Assembly (NCBI RefSeq): GCF_937876455.1
Contig: NZ_CALFIG010000042.1
Span: 1 to 9,100 of the forward strand
DNA length: 9,100 bases
DNA from: an uncultured Flavobacterium sp.
GTDB lineage: Bacteria > Bacteroidota > Bacteroidia > Flavobacteriales > Flavobacteriaceae
Direction: 5' to 3'
The notes under the pieces are model-generated. The model searched no databases. It was not told the DNA's origin and worked only from the letters and a program-made list of their open reading frames with translations. Shown piece by piece: positions 1-4,992 of the stretch. Position 1 is the stretch's first letter. Each line of letters begins with the position of its first letter. The position numbers and the translations under genes are program-made.

Positions 1-24
1 ACACTCTCTTAGTTTTGAACTAAA

Positions 25-408
25 TCAGTCCACTTTTTGCTGACGATTTACAGATAGACTAGCTATTATTCTTGGAAACTTTCTAATCACTAAAAGCAAT
101 AAGGCTATGTTCTTGAATAAAAGATTTTTATTCTGGAATTTTTGATTTAAGAGTTCGTTGTATTCGAAATCGTAGAACGTGTAGAGTAATGTCTCTTTGT
201 CTGATTTTGGTTCTTCTTTTGGGTGTTGGTATATTCTAACGGCCAGACTGCTTTGTTCGTCGTTGTAATATATTTTCTCGACTTTGGTGTAATAAGTAAT
301 GCCTGAGGTGCTATACTCTAATTCTTTGATATAGCGTGCTGCGTATTTTTCTACGGATTCTTTGTTGGCTGATTGTCCTAAGCCCGATATGTAGATTGCT
401 GCTGACAT
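25..408 (-). CDS. Hypothetical protein with hydrophobic C-terminal segment, possibly truncated
   Basis: A 127-residue protein with no function I can assign. It begins MSAAIYISGLGQS, followed by a mixed charged region (residues 14-94) and a hydrophobic stretch at about 95-107 (NLLFKNIALLLLV), then basic residues (RKFPR). This suggests a soluble N-terminal part followed by a membrane anchor. The end (SLSVNRQQKVD) directly after the hydrophobic stretch is abrupt, and only 24 bases remain before the window edge. It could therefore be the N-terminal part of a longer membrane protein broken by a stop or frameshift; this is inferred. ATG at 408 is the first start. A TACGTA-type box and a TAnnTTTG element lie upstream, so the gene appears to have its own regulated promoter although it sits downstream of the ATPase gene. 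Real gene: likely; function: unknown. Confidence 0.6.
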   Translation of the reverse strand: MSAAIYISGLGQSANKESVEKYAARYIKELEYSTSGITYYTKVEKIYYNDEQSSLAVRIYQHPKEEPKSDKETLLYTFYDFEYNELLNQKFQNKNLLFKNIALLLLVIRKFPRIIASLSVNRQQKVD

Positions 409-433
409 GCTTTTAATGTACTGTTAATTTTAT

Positions 434-441
434 CAAATTTA
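434..441 (-). promoter_or_regulatory. Predicted -7 element for the 127-aa gene
   Basis: On the minus strand this reads TAAATTTG, an exact match to the Bacteroidota -7 consensus TAnnTTTG. It lies 25 bp upstream of the ATG at 408 and 23 bp downstream of the TACGTA box at 465-480. A start site near 428-430 would give a leader of about 20 nt. I see no convincing -33 TTG, which would fit an activator-dependent promoter. Confidence 0.5.
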
Positions 442-464
442 TTTATTGATTTGTGTATTTACAA

Positions 465-480
465 TACGTATTTTTACGTA
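465..480 (-). promoter_or_regulatory. TACGTA-N4-TACGTA box A (putative operator)
   Basis: On the minus strand the box is TACGTAAAAATACGTA: two perfect copies of the self-palindrome TACGTA separated by four A/T bases, followed by TTGTA. It lies 56 bp before the start codon of the 127-aa gene, in the gap just after the stop codon of the ATPase gene. The same architecture recurs at 4494-4509 and 4550-4565. Tandem half-sites spaced 10 bp centre to centre (one helical turn) suit a dimeric regulator such as a NarL/LuxR-type protein. The regulator's identity is inferred. Confidence 0.6.
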
Positions 481-481
481 T

Positions 482-1108
482 TTACTTACGTTTATCGTTT
501 ATGGTGTTGTCAAAGGCAATGAGGTTACATAGTTCTCTAAGTCGGGAACGCACTCGGTTGCCGTACTGTTTTTCGATTTCGGAGGCGGATAGGTTTGTGG
601 TGATGTGGGTTTGTAGTTTTTTAGAGATGAAAAGATCATAACGGCTTAATAAAATTTCTGCCATGACATTGCATTCGTTGCCGAAATACTTCAGGTTGTT
701 TTCTGTTCCTAAATCGTCAAAGCAATAGGTTCTTGGTTCGGAATGGTAGAGTTTGCCGATGCTGTATTTGTGGATGATGGGGTAGCCTTCTTGAATGAAT
801 TCAAAACTGATGTCTCTGCATGGTTTTACTGAGAATTTATTATTGGGTTGGGCTACCTGTTTCATTAGGTTCATTAATGTGGTTTTGCCACAGCCGATTG
901 GTCCGGTTAGGATGATTCCTTTTTGTAAATCGATCTTGAATTGATCACAAACCTGTTCGTCTTTTAAAAAGTAAGCGATGAGTTTGTACACGATTGGGTA
1001 ATCGGTTTCAAGGATTTTGAAATGATTGCCGTATAGTTGGATTCCTGTGGTTTGGAGCCAATTGATGATTTCGGGGTAGTTGTAGTTTGATTTGATTTTT
1101 TTTTCCAT
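482..1108 (-). CDS. DnaC/IstB-like AAA+ ATPase (putative helicase loader)
   Basis: A 208-residue P-loop ATPase. Walker A is GPIGCGKT at 69-76, Walker B is YCFDD at 128-132, THITTN at 168-172 fits sensor 1, and GNRVRSRLREL at 183-193 fits the arginine-rich end typical of DnaC/IstB-type proteins. Such proteins load replicative helicases or help transposases on phages, plasmids and transposons. I place the start at ATG 1108 (MEKKIKSNYN). The frame stays open up to 1159, but that extension is encoded by a dispersed intergenic repeat and its translation (FALFAVKFL) is not family-like. The gene follows a gene for a replisome-organizer-like protein, the usual pairing of organizer and loader. Helicase loading is inferred from family and context; the ATPase assignment is clear. 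Confidence 0.85.
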   Translation of the reverse strand: MEKKIKSNYNYPEIINWLQTTGIQLYGNHFKILETDYPIVYKLIAYFLKDEQVCDQFKIDLQKGIILTGPIGCGKTTLMNLMKQVAQPNNKFSVKPCRDISFEFIQEGYPIIHKYSIGKLYHSEPRTYCFDDLGTENNLKYFGNECNVMAEILLSRYDLFISKKLQTHITTNLSASEIEKQYGNRVRSRLRELCNLIAFDNTINDKRK

Positions 1109-1210
1109 AACTAAAAATTTAACCGCAAAGAGCGCAAAGGTTTTACGCAAGGTTTGCAAAGGATGAGATGCTGGCTCGAGCGTAGCGAACAGATGTAAGC
1201 AAACAAGTTC
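1109..1210. repeat. Intergenic dispersed-repeat cluster
   Basis: This spacer is made of two repeat-like pieces. Bases 1121-1160 contain CGCAAAG and near-copies (ACCGCAAAGAGCGCAAAGG, then ACGCAAGGTTTGCAAAGG), a pattern I recognise as frequent between Flavobacterium genes. Bases 1163-1208 begin GATGAGATGCTG and end GTTCAGCATGACA, where ATGCTG and CAGCAT form inverted ends around a GCTCGAGCG palindrome. The second piece resembles the elements inside the neighbouring coding sequence. The family assignment is from memory, not from a search. Confidence 0.6.
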
Positions 1211-1225
1211 AGCATGACAAAAAGA

Positions 1226-2188
1226 TTATAAAGGTTCTGCATAGTCTTTGTTGGTTGTGGTGTTGAGTTGTTTTGCTCTGTTGGGTTGTTCTGGGTTTGA
1301 AATGAATTTTGGTGCGTTTATCATCCAATTTTGTGCGGCTGCTTGCCAATTTAGCATTGGTATCTTCCCTCCTATTAACCAGCCGATACTGGAGAAGTAA
1401 TTGAAGAATTTTTGGGCTTCGAGTTCTGGAAAGTTTTGAGACTGGAAATAGGTTTTGACTTCTTCAATGAGAGGGTTTAATTTTTGATTGTACGGCACTT
1501 CGACAGGCTCAGTGACCTTAGTTTTATCTTTTTGACTTCTTTCTTTTTGATTTTTAAGGATGTTGGCGAATGTTGAAAATATTTCTTTTTTTGCGGAACT
1601 TTTTTCTTTTTGAGTTCCCTCGACTGTACTTCGACTTTGCTCAGTATAAACTGGAATGACAATTTTATCTGAGGAATTATTTATTTCTTCAAAATTTTTT
1701 GCTTGATTTCCCAAGTTTGAAACGTTTTTTTTGTTTAAAATGTTTGTATTGTTTCTATAGTTTATAGAAGGTACTACTGCTTGTTCAGTACCTGTTTCAC
1801 TACTAGTACAAGACTTGTTCAGAGCTTGTTTAGCAACAGGTTCAATATGTGGTTCATTTTTTGGTTTTCTTTCGGATTTTGAAAATGGTTTTAAATCTTC
1901 TGAAAAGTTGAATAAAATCACGTGGCTTCCTCTGAATGGGTTATAGGAAGGTTGGTAGTCGATATATCCCAAAGCATGTAAATTTTTTAAGCATTTGTGA
2001 TAGGTTGCTTTGGAACTGATTTTGCTGATGCGCATGACCTCATCGCGACTTATGCTGATGGGGTTTTTAAAGCGGTTACAGTTCCAGAATTGGAATAGGG
2101 CAATGTATAAACTAACGTGTGTTGGGTTTAGTGTTCGGTCGAGGGCTACTTTTTCGAAGAAGCCTGTGAGGTGTTTGATGTAGTTCAT
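1226..2188 (-). CDS. Winged-helix replisome-organizer-like protein (DnaD-like C-terminus)
   Basis: A 320-residue protein in three parts. Residues 1-95 look like a winged helix (ISRDEVMRISKISSKATYHKCLKNLHALGYIDYQ, with HVILFNF as a wing strand), similar to replication or regulatory proteins on Bacteroidota mobile elements. Residues 100-235 are a low-complexity, probably disordered linker. Residues 236-292 (VKTYFQSQNFPELEAQKFFNYF, then GWLIGGKIPMLNWQAAAQNWM) resemble the C-terminal helical motif of phage replisome organizers. The ATPase gene lies downstream in the same direction, fitting an initiation and helicase-loading module. The linker contains two absorbed dispersed repeats (1488-1520 and 1613-1660). 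ATG at 2188 is the natural start; the leader is the edge of a 174-bp repeat, so the original promoter may have been displaced. An alternative role is a transcriptional regulator. Confidence 0.75.
   Translation of the reverse strand: MNYIKHLTGFFEKVALDRTLNPTHVSLYIALFQFWNCNRFKNPISISRDEVMRISKISSKATYHKCLKNLHALGYIDYQPSYNPFRGSHVILFNFSEDLKPFSKSERKPKNEPHIEPVAKQALNKSCTSSETGTEQAVVPSINYRNNTNILNKKNVSNLGNQAKNFEEINNSSDKIVIPVYTEQSRSTVEGTQKEKSSAKKEIFSTFANILKNQKERSQKDKTKVTEPVEVPYNQKLNPLIEEVKTYFQSQNFPELEAQKFFNYFSSIGWLIGGKIPMLNWQAAAQNWMINAPKFISNPEQPNRAKQLNTTTNKDYAEPL
1488..1520. repeat. Dispersed repeat fragment absorbed into coding sequence (copy 1)
   Basis: The plus strand contains ACTTCGAC, 2 nt, then GCTCAGT. 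This is typical of short dispersed flavobacterial repeats (CACTTCGACAGGCTCAGTG). In the host gene it is read in frame as VTEPVEVP, residues 225-232 of the linker. The related copy is at 1613-1660. The shared core is visible directly; the dispersed nature is from memory of other genomes. Confidence 0.6.
1613..1660. repeat. Dispersed repeat fragment absorbed into coding sequence (copy 2)
   Basis: The plus strand contains TCCCTCGACTGTACTTCGAC, 3 nt, GCTCAGT, and ends in GGAATGACA. It shares the ACTTCGAC/GCTCAGT core with copy 1. In frame it gives about residues 177-192 (VIPVYTEQSRSTVEGT). Like copy 1 it lies in the disordered linker, where an insertion would be tolerated. Confidence 0.6.
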
Positions 2189-2208
2189 TTTTTTAGTGAT
2201 TAGTGTTA

Positions 2209-2382
2209 TCTTCTTTTTTTCTTGATAAAAAAAGAAACAAAAAAATCAAGTCTTGGTAGTTTCAGCGGTCAATTACAGTTTCAAAGCTTAAAATAAAAAA
2301 ACTCGACCTTGGTCTCAAACAGCTTTTATTTTTTATAGCTTTTTCAATTGATTGACTCTCGCTTCCAACTACCTAGGACGGT
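2209..2382 (+). repeat. 174-bp direct repeat, copy 1
   Basis: This segment is identical over 174 bp to 7115-7288, in the same orientation. With two mismatches (2205/7111 and 2208/7114) the match extends left to 2193/7099 and includes TTAGTGATTAGT. It starts with CTTGAT...ATCAAG around an A-rich spacer, then has a long imperfect inverted repeat: the left arm begins CTTGGTAGTTTCAGCG and the reverse complement of the right arm begins CTAGGTAGTTGGAAGCG. GACCTTGGTC lies near its centre. No ORF is present. It ends 3 bp before the stop codon of the helix-turn-helix gene and begins about 20 bp before the start codon of the organizer-like gene. It is best described as a structured, MITE-like intergenic element. 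Confidence 0.85.
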
Positions 2383-2385
2383 GTT

Positions 2386-2640
2386 TTAGCGATGGAGCAT
2401 TTTATTGATATCATCATAATTATAGAAAATTATGCCTCCTATTTTGGTATAGGTTAGGGTGCCGTTGATGCGGAGGTTTTGGAGGGTTCCTGGGGAGATG
2501 TTTAACAGTTTGCGGACTTCATTGGATTTGAGCCACTGTTTTGATTGTTGGGGTTTGGAATTGATGATTTCTTTTAAATCGTTTAAAAGTAAACTTCTGA
2601 ATTCGTTTAAGTCTTCGATTGTAATAATTTGTACTGCCAT
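2386..2640 (-). CDS. Small helix-turn-helix protein, excisionase/MerR-like (HTH_17 type)
   Basis: An 84-residue protein. Residues 1-30 are probably helical (IEDLNEFRSLLLNDLKEII). Residues 36-82 form a compact winged helix: WLKSNEVRKLLNISPGTLQNLR, then a wing ending in YTKIGGIIFYNYDDINKML. This is the pattern of HTH_17 proteins common on Bacteroidota conjugative transposons, where relatives act as excision factors or regulators. The adjacent upstream RteC-family gene, in the same direction, strengthens that reading. ATG at 2640 opens the frame. The protein ends MLHR just 3 bp from the edge of the 174-bp repeat, so a few terminal residues may have been replaced when the repeat arrived. Family clear, precise role inferred. 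Confidence 0.85.
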   Translation of the reverse strand: MAVQIITIEDLNEFRSLLLNDLKEIINSKPQQSKQWLKSNEVRKLLNISPGTLQNLRINGTLTYTKIGGIIFYNYDDINKMLHR

Positions 2641-2696
2641 AACGTATAATTTAAATTGTTATGGGACAAAATTCAAGGTTTTGATTTGTTTTCTTT

Positions 2697-2712
2697 CACA
2701 ACGGAGGTTGTG
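2697..2712. other. Small hairpin between the rteC-like and HTH genes
   Basis: CACAAC-GGAG-GTTGTG is a perfect 6-bp inverted repeat with a 4-nt loop. An overlapping outer version is TCACAAC (2696-2702) paired with GTTGTGA (2712-2718). It lies in the 89-bp gap after the RteC stop. No T-run follows on the minus strand, so it is not an obvious terminator. It could be an operator or a processing site. Confidence 0.3.
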
Positions 2713-2729
2713 TTGTGAACGATTTTTAT

Positions 2730-3578
2730 TTAAATGATATCATCTGAGTTTTCCATACGCTTTTGTAAGGAATCATTTAATGTGGTTAGGAATTTGGTAC
2801 GATCGCTTTTGCGTGCTCTGATTTCAAGGAATACGCGACGGTATTGTCCTAAGTCGATTTCGAAAATATGTTCGAAATATTCAGCGATGTCTTTTAAGTC
2901 GGCTGCACCGTTATTAAAAACTCCCTCTGTATGCAACGCATATAGAAGTTCAATTAAAGCAACTTTTGAGCTGGTCCATGTTAGTTTCACGTTTGGAGTG
3001 CGTTGTGAATTTTCAAGTATTTCTTTTTTTTCAATCATTAATAATTGGTTTTCAATATATAATTGGATGAGATCATTAGCAAGTATCGTTGCTACTTTGA
3101 AATCATGTGATGTAGCAAACGAAGCGTCTGTTTCAAAATAATAGGAATCTAAAGCGAGTTTAATGTCAAATTCACCTCTTATAAAATATTTGTAATCTAG
3201 ATAGGTGTTTCCGGAACGAAAGTATTGGTAGAAATCCAATTCTTTGTCAAAAAAGGCTTTGAGTTTAGAGAGTTCACTGTTGTAGTACTTTTTTAGTATT
3301 CGATTGCCACCACTTGGCTTTTTTCGTTCAATTTTATAAATTTGGTTATAGTATATCAATTTGGACGTGAATTGTGGTTTTACGTCTTTGAAGAATTGTA
3401 TTTCTTCACCACTTGATTTAAAATTAGTTTTGAGGATCATTTTTTTGACCGCCTTTATTGATTTAAGAATTATTGTAATGGCTTGTTCGCATTTTTTGAT
3501 TTGGTCATCAATTTCTAAATCGATAAAGTTTAATTGCTCGTTGAGGTTGTGCAAAAGAGGTGCGTATTTGAGATTCAA
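2730..3578 (-). CDS. rteC: RteC-family protein
   Basis: A 282-residue protein matching the RteC domain family. Recognisable stretches are the helical N-terminus (LNEQLNFIDLEIDDQIKKCE), the central YLDYKYFIRGEFDIK and YYFETDASFATSHDFKVA (127-163), and the C-terminal LTWTSSKVALIELLYALH (199-216) and IFEIDLGQYRRVFLEIRARK (238-257). In the Bacteroides element CTnDOT, RteC activates excision genes in response to tetracycline; most flavobacterial homologues are uncharacterised. The start appears to be TTG at 3578 (MNLKYAPLL): the frame has no ATG before the upstream stop at 3591-3593, and the next Met is residue 48, which would remove the conserved N-terminus. The small HTH gene follows in the same direction, as expected for an excision-control pair. 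The symbol denotes the family, not proven orthology. Confidence 0.85.
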   Translation of the reverse strand: MNLKYAPLLHNLNEQLNFIDLEIDDQIKKCEQAITIILKSIKAVKKMILKTNFKSSGEEIQFFKDVKPQFTSKLIYYNQIYKIERKKPSGGNRILKKYYNSELSKLKAFFDKELDFYQYFRSGNTYLDYKYFIRGEFDIKLALDSYYFETDASFATSHDFKVATILANDLIQLYIENQLLMIEKKEILENSQRTPNVKLTWTSSKVALIELLYALHTEGVFNNGAADLKDIAEYFEHIFEIDLGQYRRVFLEIRARKSDRTKFLTTLNDSLQKRMENSDDII

Positions 3579-3728
3579 AGCAAATGATTTTTAGGTTATA
3601 GACTGTTTTAATGATAAATGGGGACATAAACTCTATTGATTATTTGATTTGACTTACTATTTATTTTTTTATTTATACACCTATAGGGTTGTTCTTATTT
3701 AATGAAAGATTGTTGCTTTTGGATTTTG
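3579..3728. other. Intergenic spacer upstream of the rteC-like gene
   Basis: This 150-bp AT-rich gap carries the leader of the rteC-like gene and the 3' flank of the GYF_2 gene; both are transcribed leftward. I find no exact TAnnTTTG element and no convincing terminator. CCTATAGG at 3680-3687 is a short palindrome without a supporting T-run. Confidence 0.4.
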
Positions 3729-4439
3729 TTATTCATTCGTTTTACACAAAAAAGGGTCTGGATTTCCTGGAATAATAGGTTGGTTTTTATCATAACATAG
3801 ATTGAGTTGTTTTGATTTAATACTATTAATATTGACTTGGACGGTTTTACCTCTGTTGCAATCTGGTGCACTTACTGATTTGGTATCGTTTGGCCCTATG
3901 TTTTTAATTTCCAGTCTTTCTACATTAAAAACACCTCCATTTTTTTTGATATACGCTACTTCTACCATCACCTCATCTAAACTAAAATTGGAATTGTTTG
4001 TAACACGTATATCTAAGTTTGAAATACCTCCCCATCCATGAATGGTATATTGATTTGTGTTTGCTGTTACAAGAGATGTAATTGTATTTCGTGTTTGTAA
4101 TGCTACTTCTTGTTTTCTTAACTGTTCCTTTTCTTTATCGACTTCGTTTAGAGTTACTATAATTAAAGCTGTAATACAACTTACAACAAAAAGTGCAAAT
4201 GCCCATTTTACAATTATTTGCGACCACGAATTCTTTTTTTTGGGTTTGTATTGTAATTTAATAGGTGGTGGTATGGTAAAAAACAAATCATGAAGCTCTT
4301 CATAATTTTCTGCACAGGTCCATCTTTCTTTGCCTTCTACCCAAACAGGAGTCGTTTTTACCACCCCACGTTGTTTGAGTTCTTCTTTATCAAAAGGACC
4401 AATGCCTGAAATACCATCATGTAAATAATATTTTTTCAT
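3729..4439 (-). CDS. GYF_2 (DUF4339) domain single-pass membrane protein
   Basis: A 236-residue protein. Residues 3-53 form a GYF_2 domain (YYLHDGISGIGPFDKEELKQ, then TPVWVEGKERWTCAENYEEL), a presumed protein-interaction module common in Bacteroidota. A proline/lysine-rich linker leads to a transmembrane helix at about 75-97 (IIVKWAFALFVVSCITALIIVTL). A short charged, coiled-coil-like segment (99-115) follows, then a beta-rich domain (130-216) resembling an Ig-like fold (SNLDIRVTNNSNFSLDEVMVEVAYIK). Cys194, Cys215 and Cys232 are in the outer part. Topology is probably GYF_2 in the cytoplasm and the beta domain outside. The gene is divergent from the small-protein and kinase genes, and its promoter carries the same TACGTA box, which suggests it belongs to the same response. 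Domain calls are good; function is unknown. Confidence 0.85.
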   Translation of the reverse strand: MKKYYLHDGISGIGPFDKEELKQRGVVKTTPVWVEGKERWTCAENYEELHDLFFTIPPPIKLQYKPKKKNSWSQIIVKWAFALFVVSCITALIIVTLNEVDKEKEQLRKQEVALQTRNTITSLVTANTNQYTIHGWGGISNLDIRVTNNSNFSLDEVMVEVAYIKKNGGVFNVERLEIKNIGPNDTKSVSAPDCNRGKTVQVNINSIKSKQLNLCYDKNQPIIPGNPDPFLCKTNE

Positions 4440-4464
4440 TAAATTAAGTTGTTTCCAAAAAGCT

Positions 4465-4472
4465 AAAATCTA
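4465..4472 (-). promoter_or_regulatory. Predicted -7 element for the GYF_2 gene
   Basis: On the minus strand this reads TAGATTTT, one mismatch from TAnnTTTG. It lies 25 bp before the ATG at 4439 and 21 bp downstream of box B. The position matches the better elements at 434-441 and 4588-4595, which is the main reason to accept it. Confidence 0.4.
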
Positions 4473-4493
4473 CTTTATGTGTTTTTTGTACAA

Positions 4494-4509
4494 TACGTAT
4501 TTATACTTA
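4494..4509 (-). promoter_or_regulatory. TACGTA-N4-TACGTA box B (putative operator)
   Basis: On the minus strand: TAAGTATAAATACGTA, followed by TTGTA as in box A. One half-site is perfect and the other has one mismatch (TAAGTA). It lies 54 bp before the start codon of the GYF_2 gene. A perfect TTGTACAA palindrome (4487-4494) abuts the box. Co-location with box C in one divergent intergenic region suggests coordinated control of both sides. Confidence 0.55.
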
Positions 4510-4549
4510 TTCTATTTTTATTTATGTTTTAAAAATTTATATGTTCCTA

Positions 4550-4565
4550 TACGTATAAATACGTA
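4550..4565 (+). promoter_or_regulatory. TACGTA-N4-TACGTA box C (putative operator)
   Basis: The sequence is TACGTATAAATACGTA, with both half-sites perfect. It lies 59 bp before the ATG of the 103-aa gene and 22 bp before its predicted -7 element. The box would therefore centre near -44 relative to transcription, where class II activators bind. The gene set it precedes ends in a NarL/LuxR-type response regulator, so autoregulation is the simplest hypothesis. Confidence 0.6.
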
Positions 4566-4587
4566 TTTTAGCGCCATAAAACCATAT

Positions 4588-4595
4588 TATATTTG
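4588..4595 (+). promoter_or_regulatory. Predicted -7 element for the small-protein and sensor genes
   Basis: TATATTTG matches TAnnTTTG exactly and ends 29 bp before the ATG at 4625. No good TTTG is present at -33; box C occupies the region just upstream of that position, consistent with an activated promoter. Confidence 0.5.
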
Positions 4596-4624
4596 GCATT
4601 ATTAATTTTAAAAATTTTTATTTT

Positions 4625-4936
4625 ATGAGTTTAAATCCAAACACAGGAAGTATTATTACACAAGAACAAGCTAAAACGTTAATTGATGCTTTTGCTAAAA
4701 AATTCCCAGGAGAAGTAGTTTCTTCATTTATAGGAGGCGATAATGTAAAAAAAATACTAGAGCAAGAAGATTGCATAGGATTGCGTATTTACAATGGGTA
4801 TAATGATGCTGAACAAAAAATAAGTTTAGTTGTTGTGGGGGTAAATAGTAATGAAGAAGATATGTTGGAAAATGGTATTATTTATGATAGAATGGCACTT
4901 TGTCCACCTATATGTCCTAAAAATGGTTTAGTTTAA
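4625..4936 (+). CDS. Small conserved-looking protein with CPPxCP C-terminal tail
   Basis: A 103-residue soluble protein without signal peptide or membrane segment. It begins MSLNPNTGSIITQEQAKTLI, continues with an alpha/beta-type body (GLRIYNGYNDAEQKISLVVVGV, 52-73), and ends ALCPPICPKNGLV with Cys93 and Cys97 in a CPPxCP motif; Cys50 is the only other cysteine. I recall similar small proteins beside sensor genes in other Bacteroidota but know no assigned function. The tail suggests a redox or metal site, or a modified C-terminus; all are guesses. It is the first gene after the box C promoter and is followed by a strong terminator, so it should be the most abundant product of this locus. It may be a signalling partner, a sensed cargo, or the output of the system. 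Confidence 0.75.
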   Translation: MSLNPNTGSIITQEQAKTLIDAFAKKFPGEVVSSFIGGDNVKKILEQEDCIGLRIYNGYNDAEQKISLVVVGVNSNEEDMLENGIIYDRMALCPPICPKNGLV

Positions 4937-4951
4937 TTTTTTACACTTTAA

Positions 4952-4985
4952 AAACCTATCGTTATCGATAGGTTTACATTTTTTT
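4952..4985 (+). terminator. Intrinsic terminator inside the signalling gene set
   Basis: AAACCTATCG (4952-4961), loop TTAT, CGATAGGTTT (4966-4975): a perfect 10-bp stem with a 4-nt loop, then ACA and seven T's (4979-4985). It begins 15 bp after the stop codon of the 103-aa gene and its T-run ends 7 bp before the ATG of the seven-helix gene. I see no separate promoter in the remaining space. Downstream expression presumably depends on read-through or on a promoter inside the small gene. Confidence 0.8.
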
Positions 4986-4992
4986 GTTACCA

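Noticed and set aside
1..10. Illumina universal adapter at the left edge (ACACTCT...)
   Set aside because: Only the first seven or eight bases resemble it and then the sequence diverges; chance is sufficient.
1109..1159. Extended N-terminus for the ATPase
   Set aside because: Encoded by the dispersed CGCAAAG repeat and not resembling the family; ATG 1108 fits better.
1477..1662. Second minus-strand frame (61 codons) inside the organizer-like gene
   Set aside because: Low-complexity lysine-rich translation over the linker and absorbed repeats; a shadow of the real frame.
2209..2382. Integron attC site or IS element
   Set aside because: Long imperfect inverted halves are present, but I see no attC core sites, no integron integrase and no ORF; two copies alone do not define a cassette array.
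2734..3141. Plus-strand open frame of 135 codons opposite the rteC-like gene
   Set aside because: Antisense to a strongly family-like coding sequence, with no promoter or leader features; other plus-strand frames opposite 482-1108 and 3729-4439 fail for the same reason.
4984..4992. TTG start for the seven-helix protein
   Set aside because: It lies in the T-tract of the terminator; the ATG three codons later is more plausible and loses no conserved sequence.
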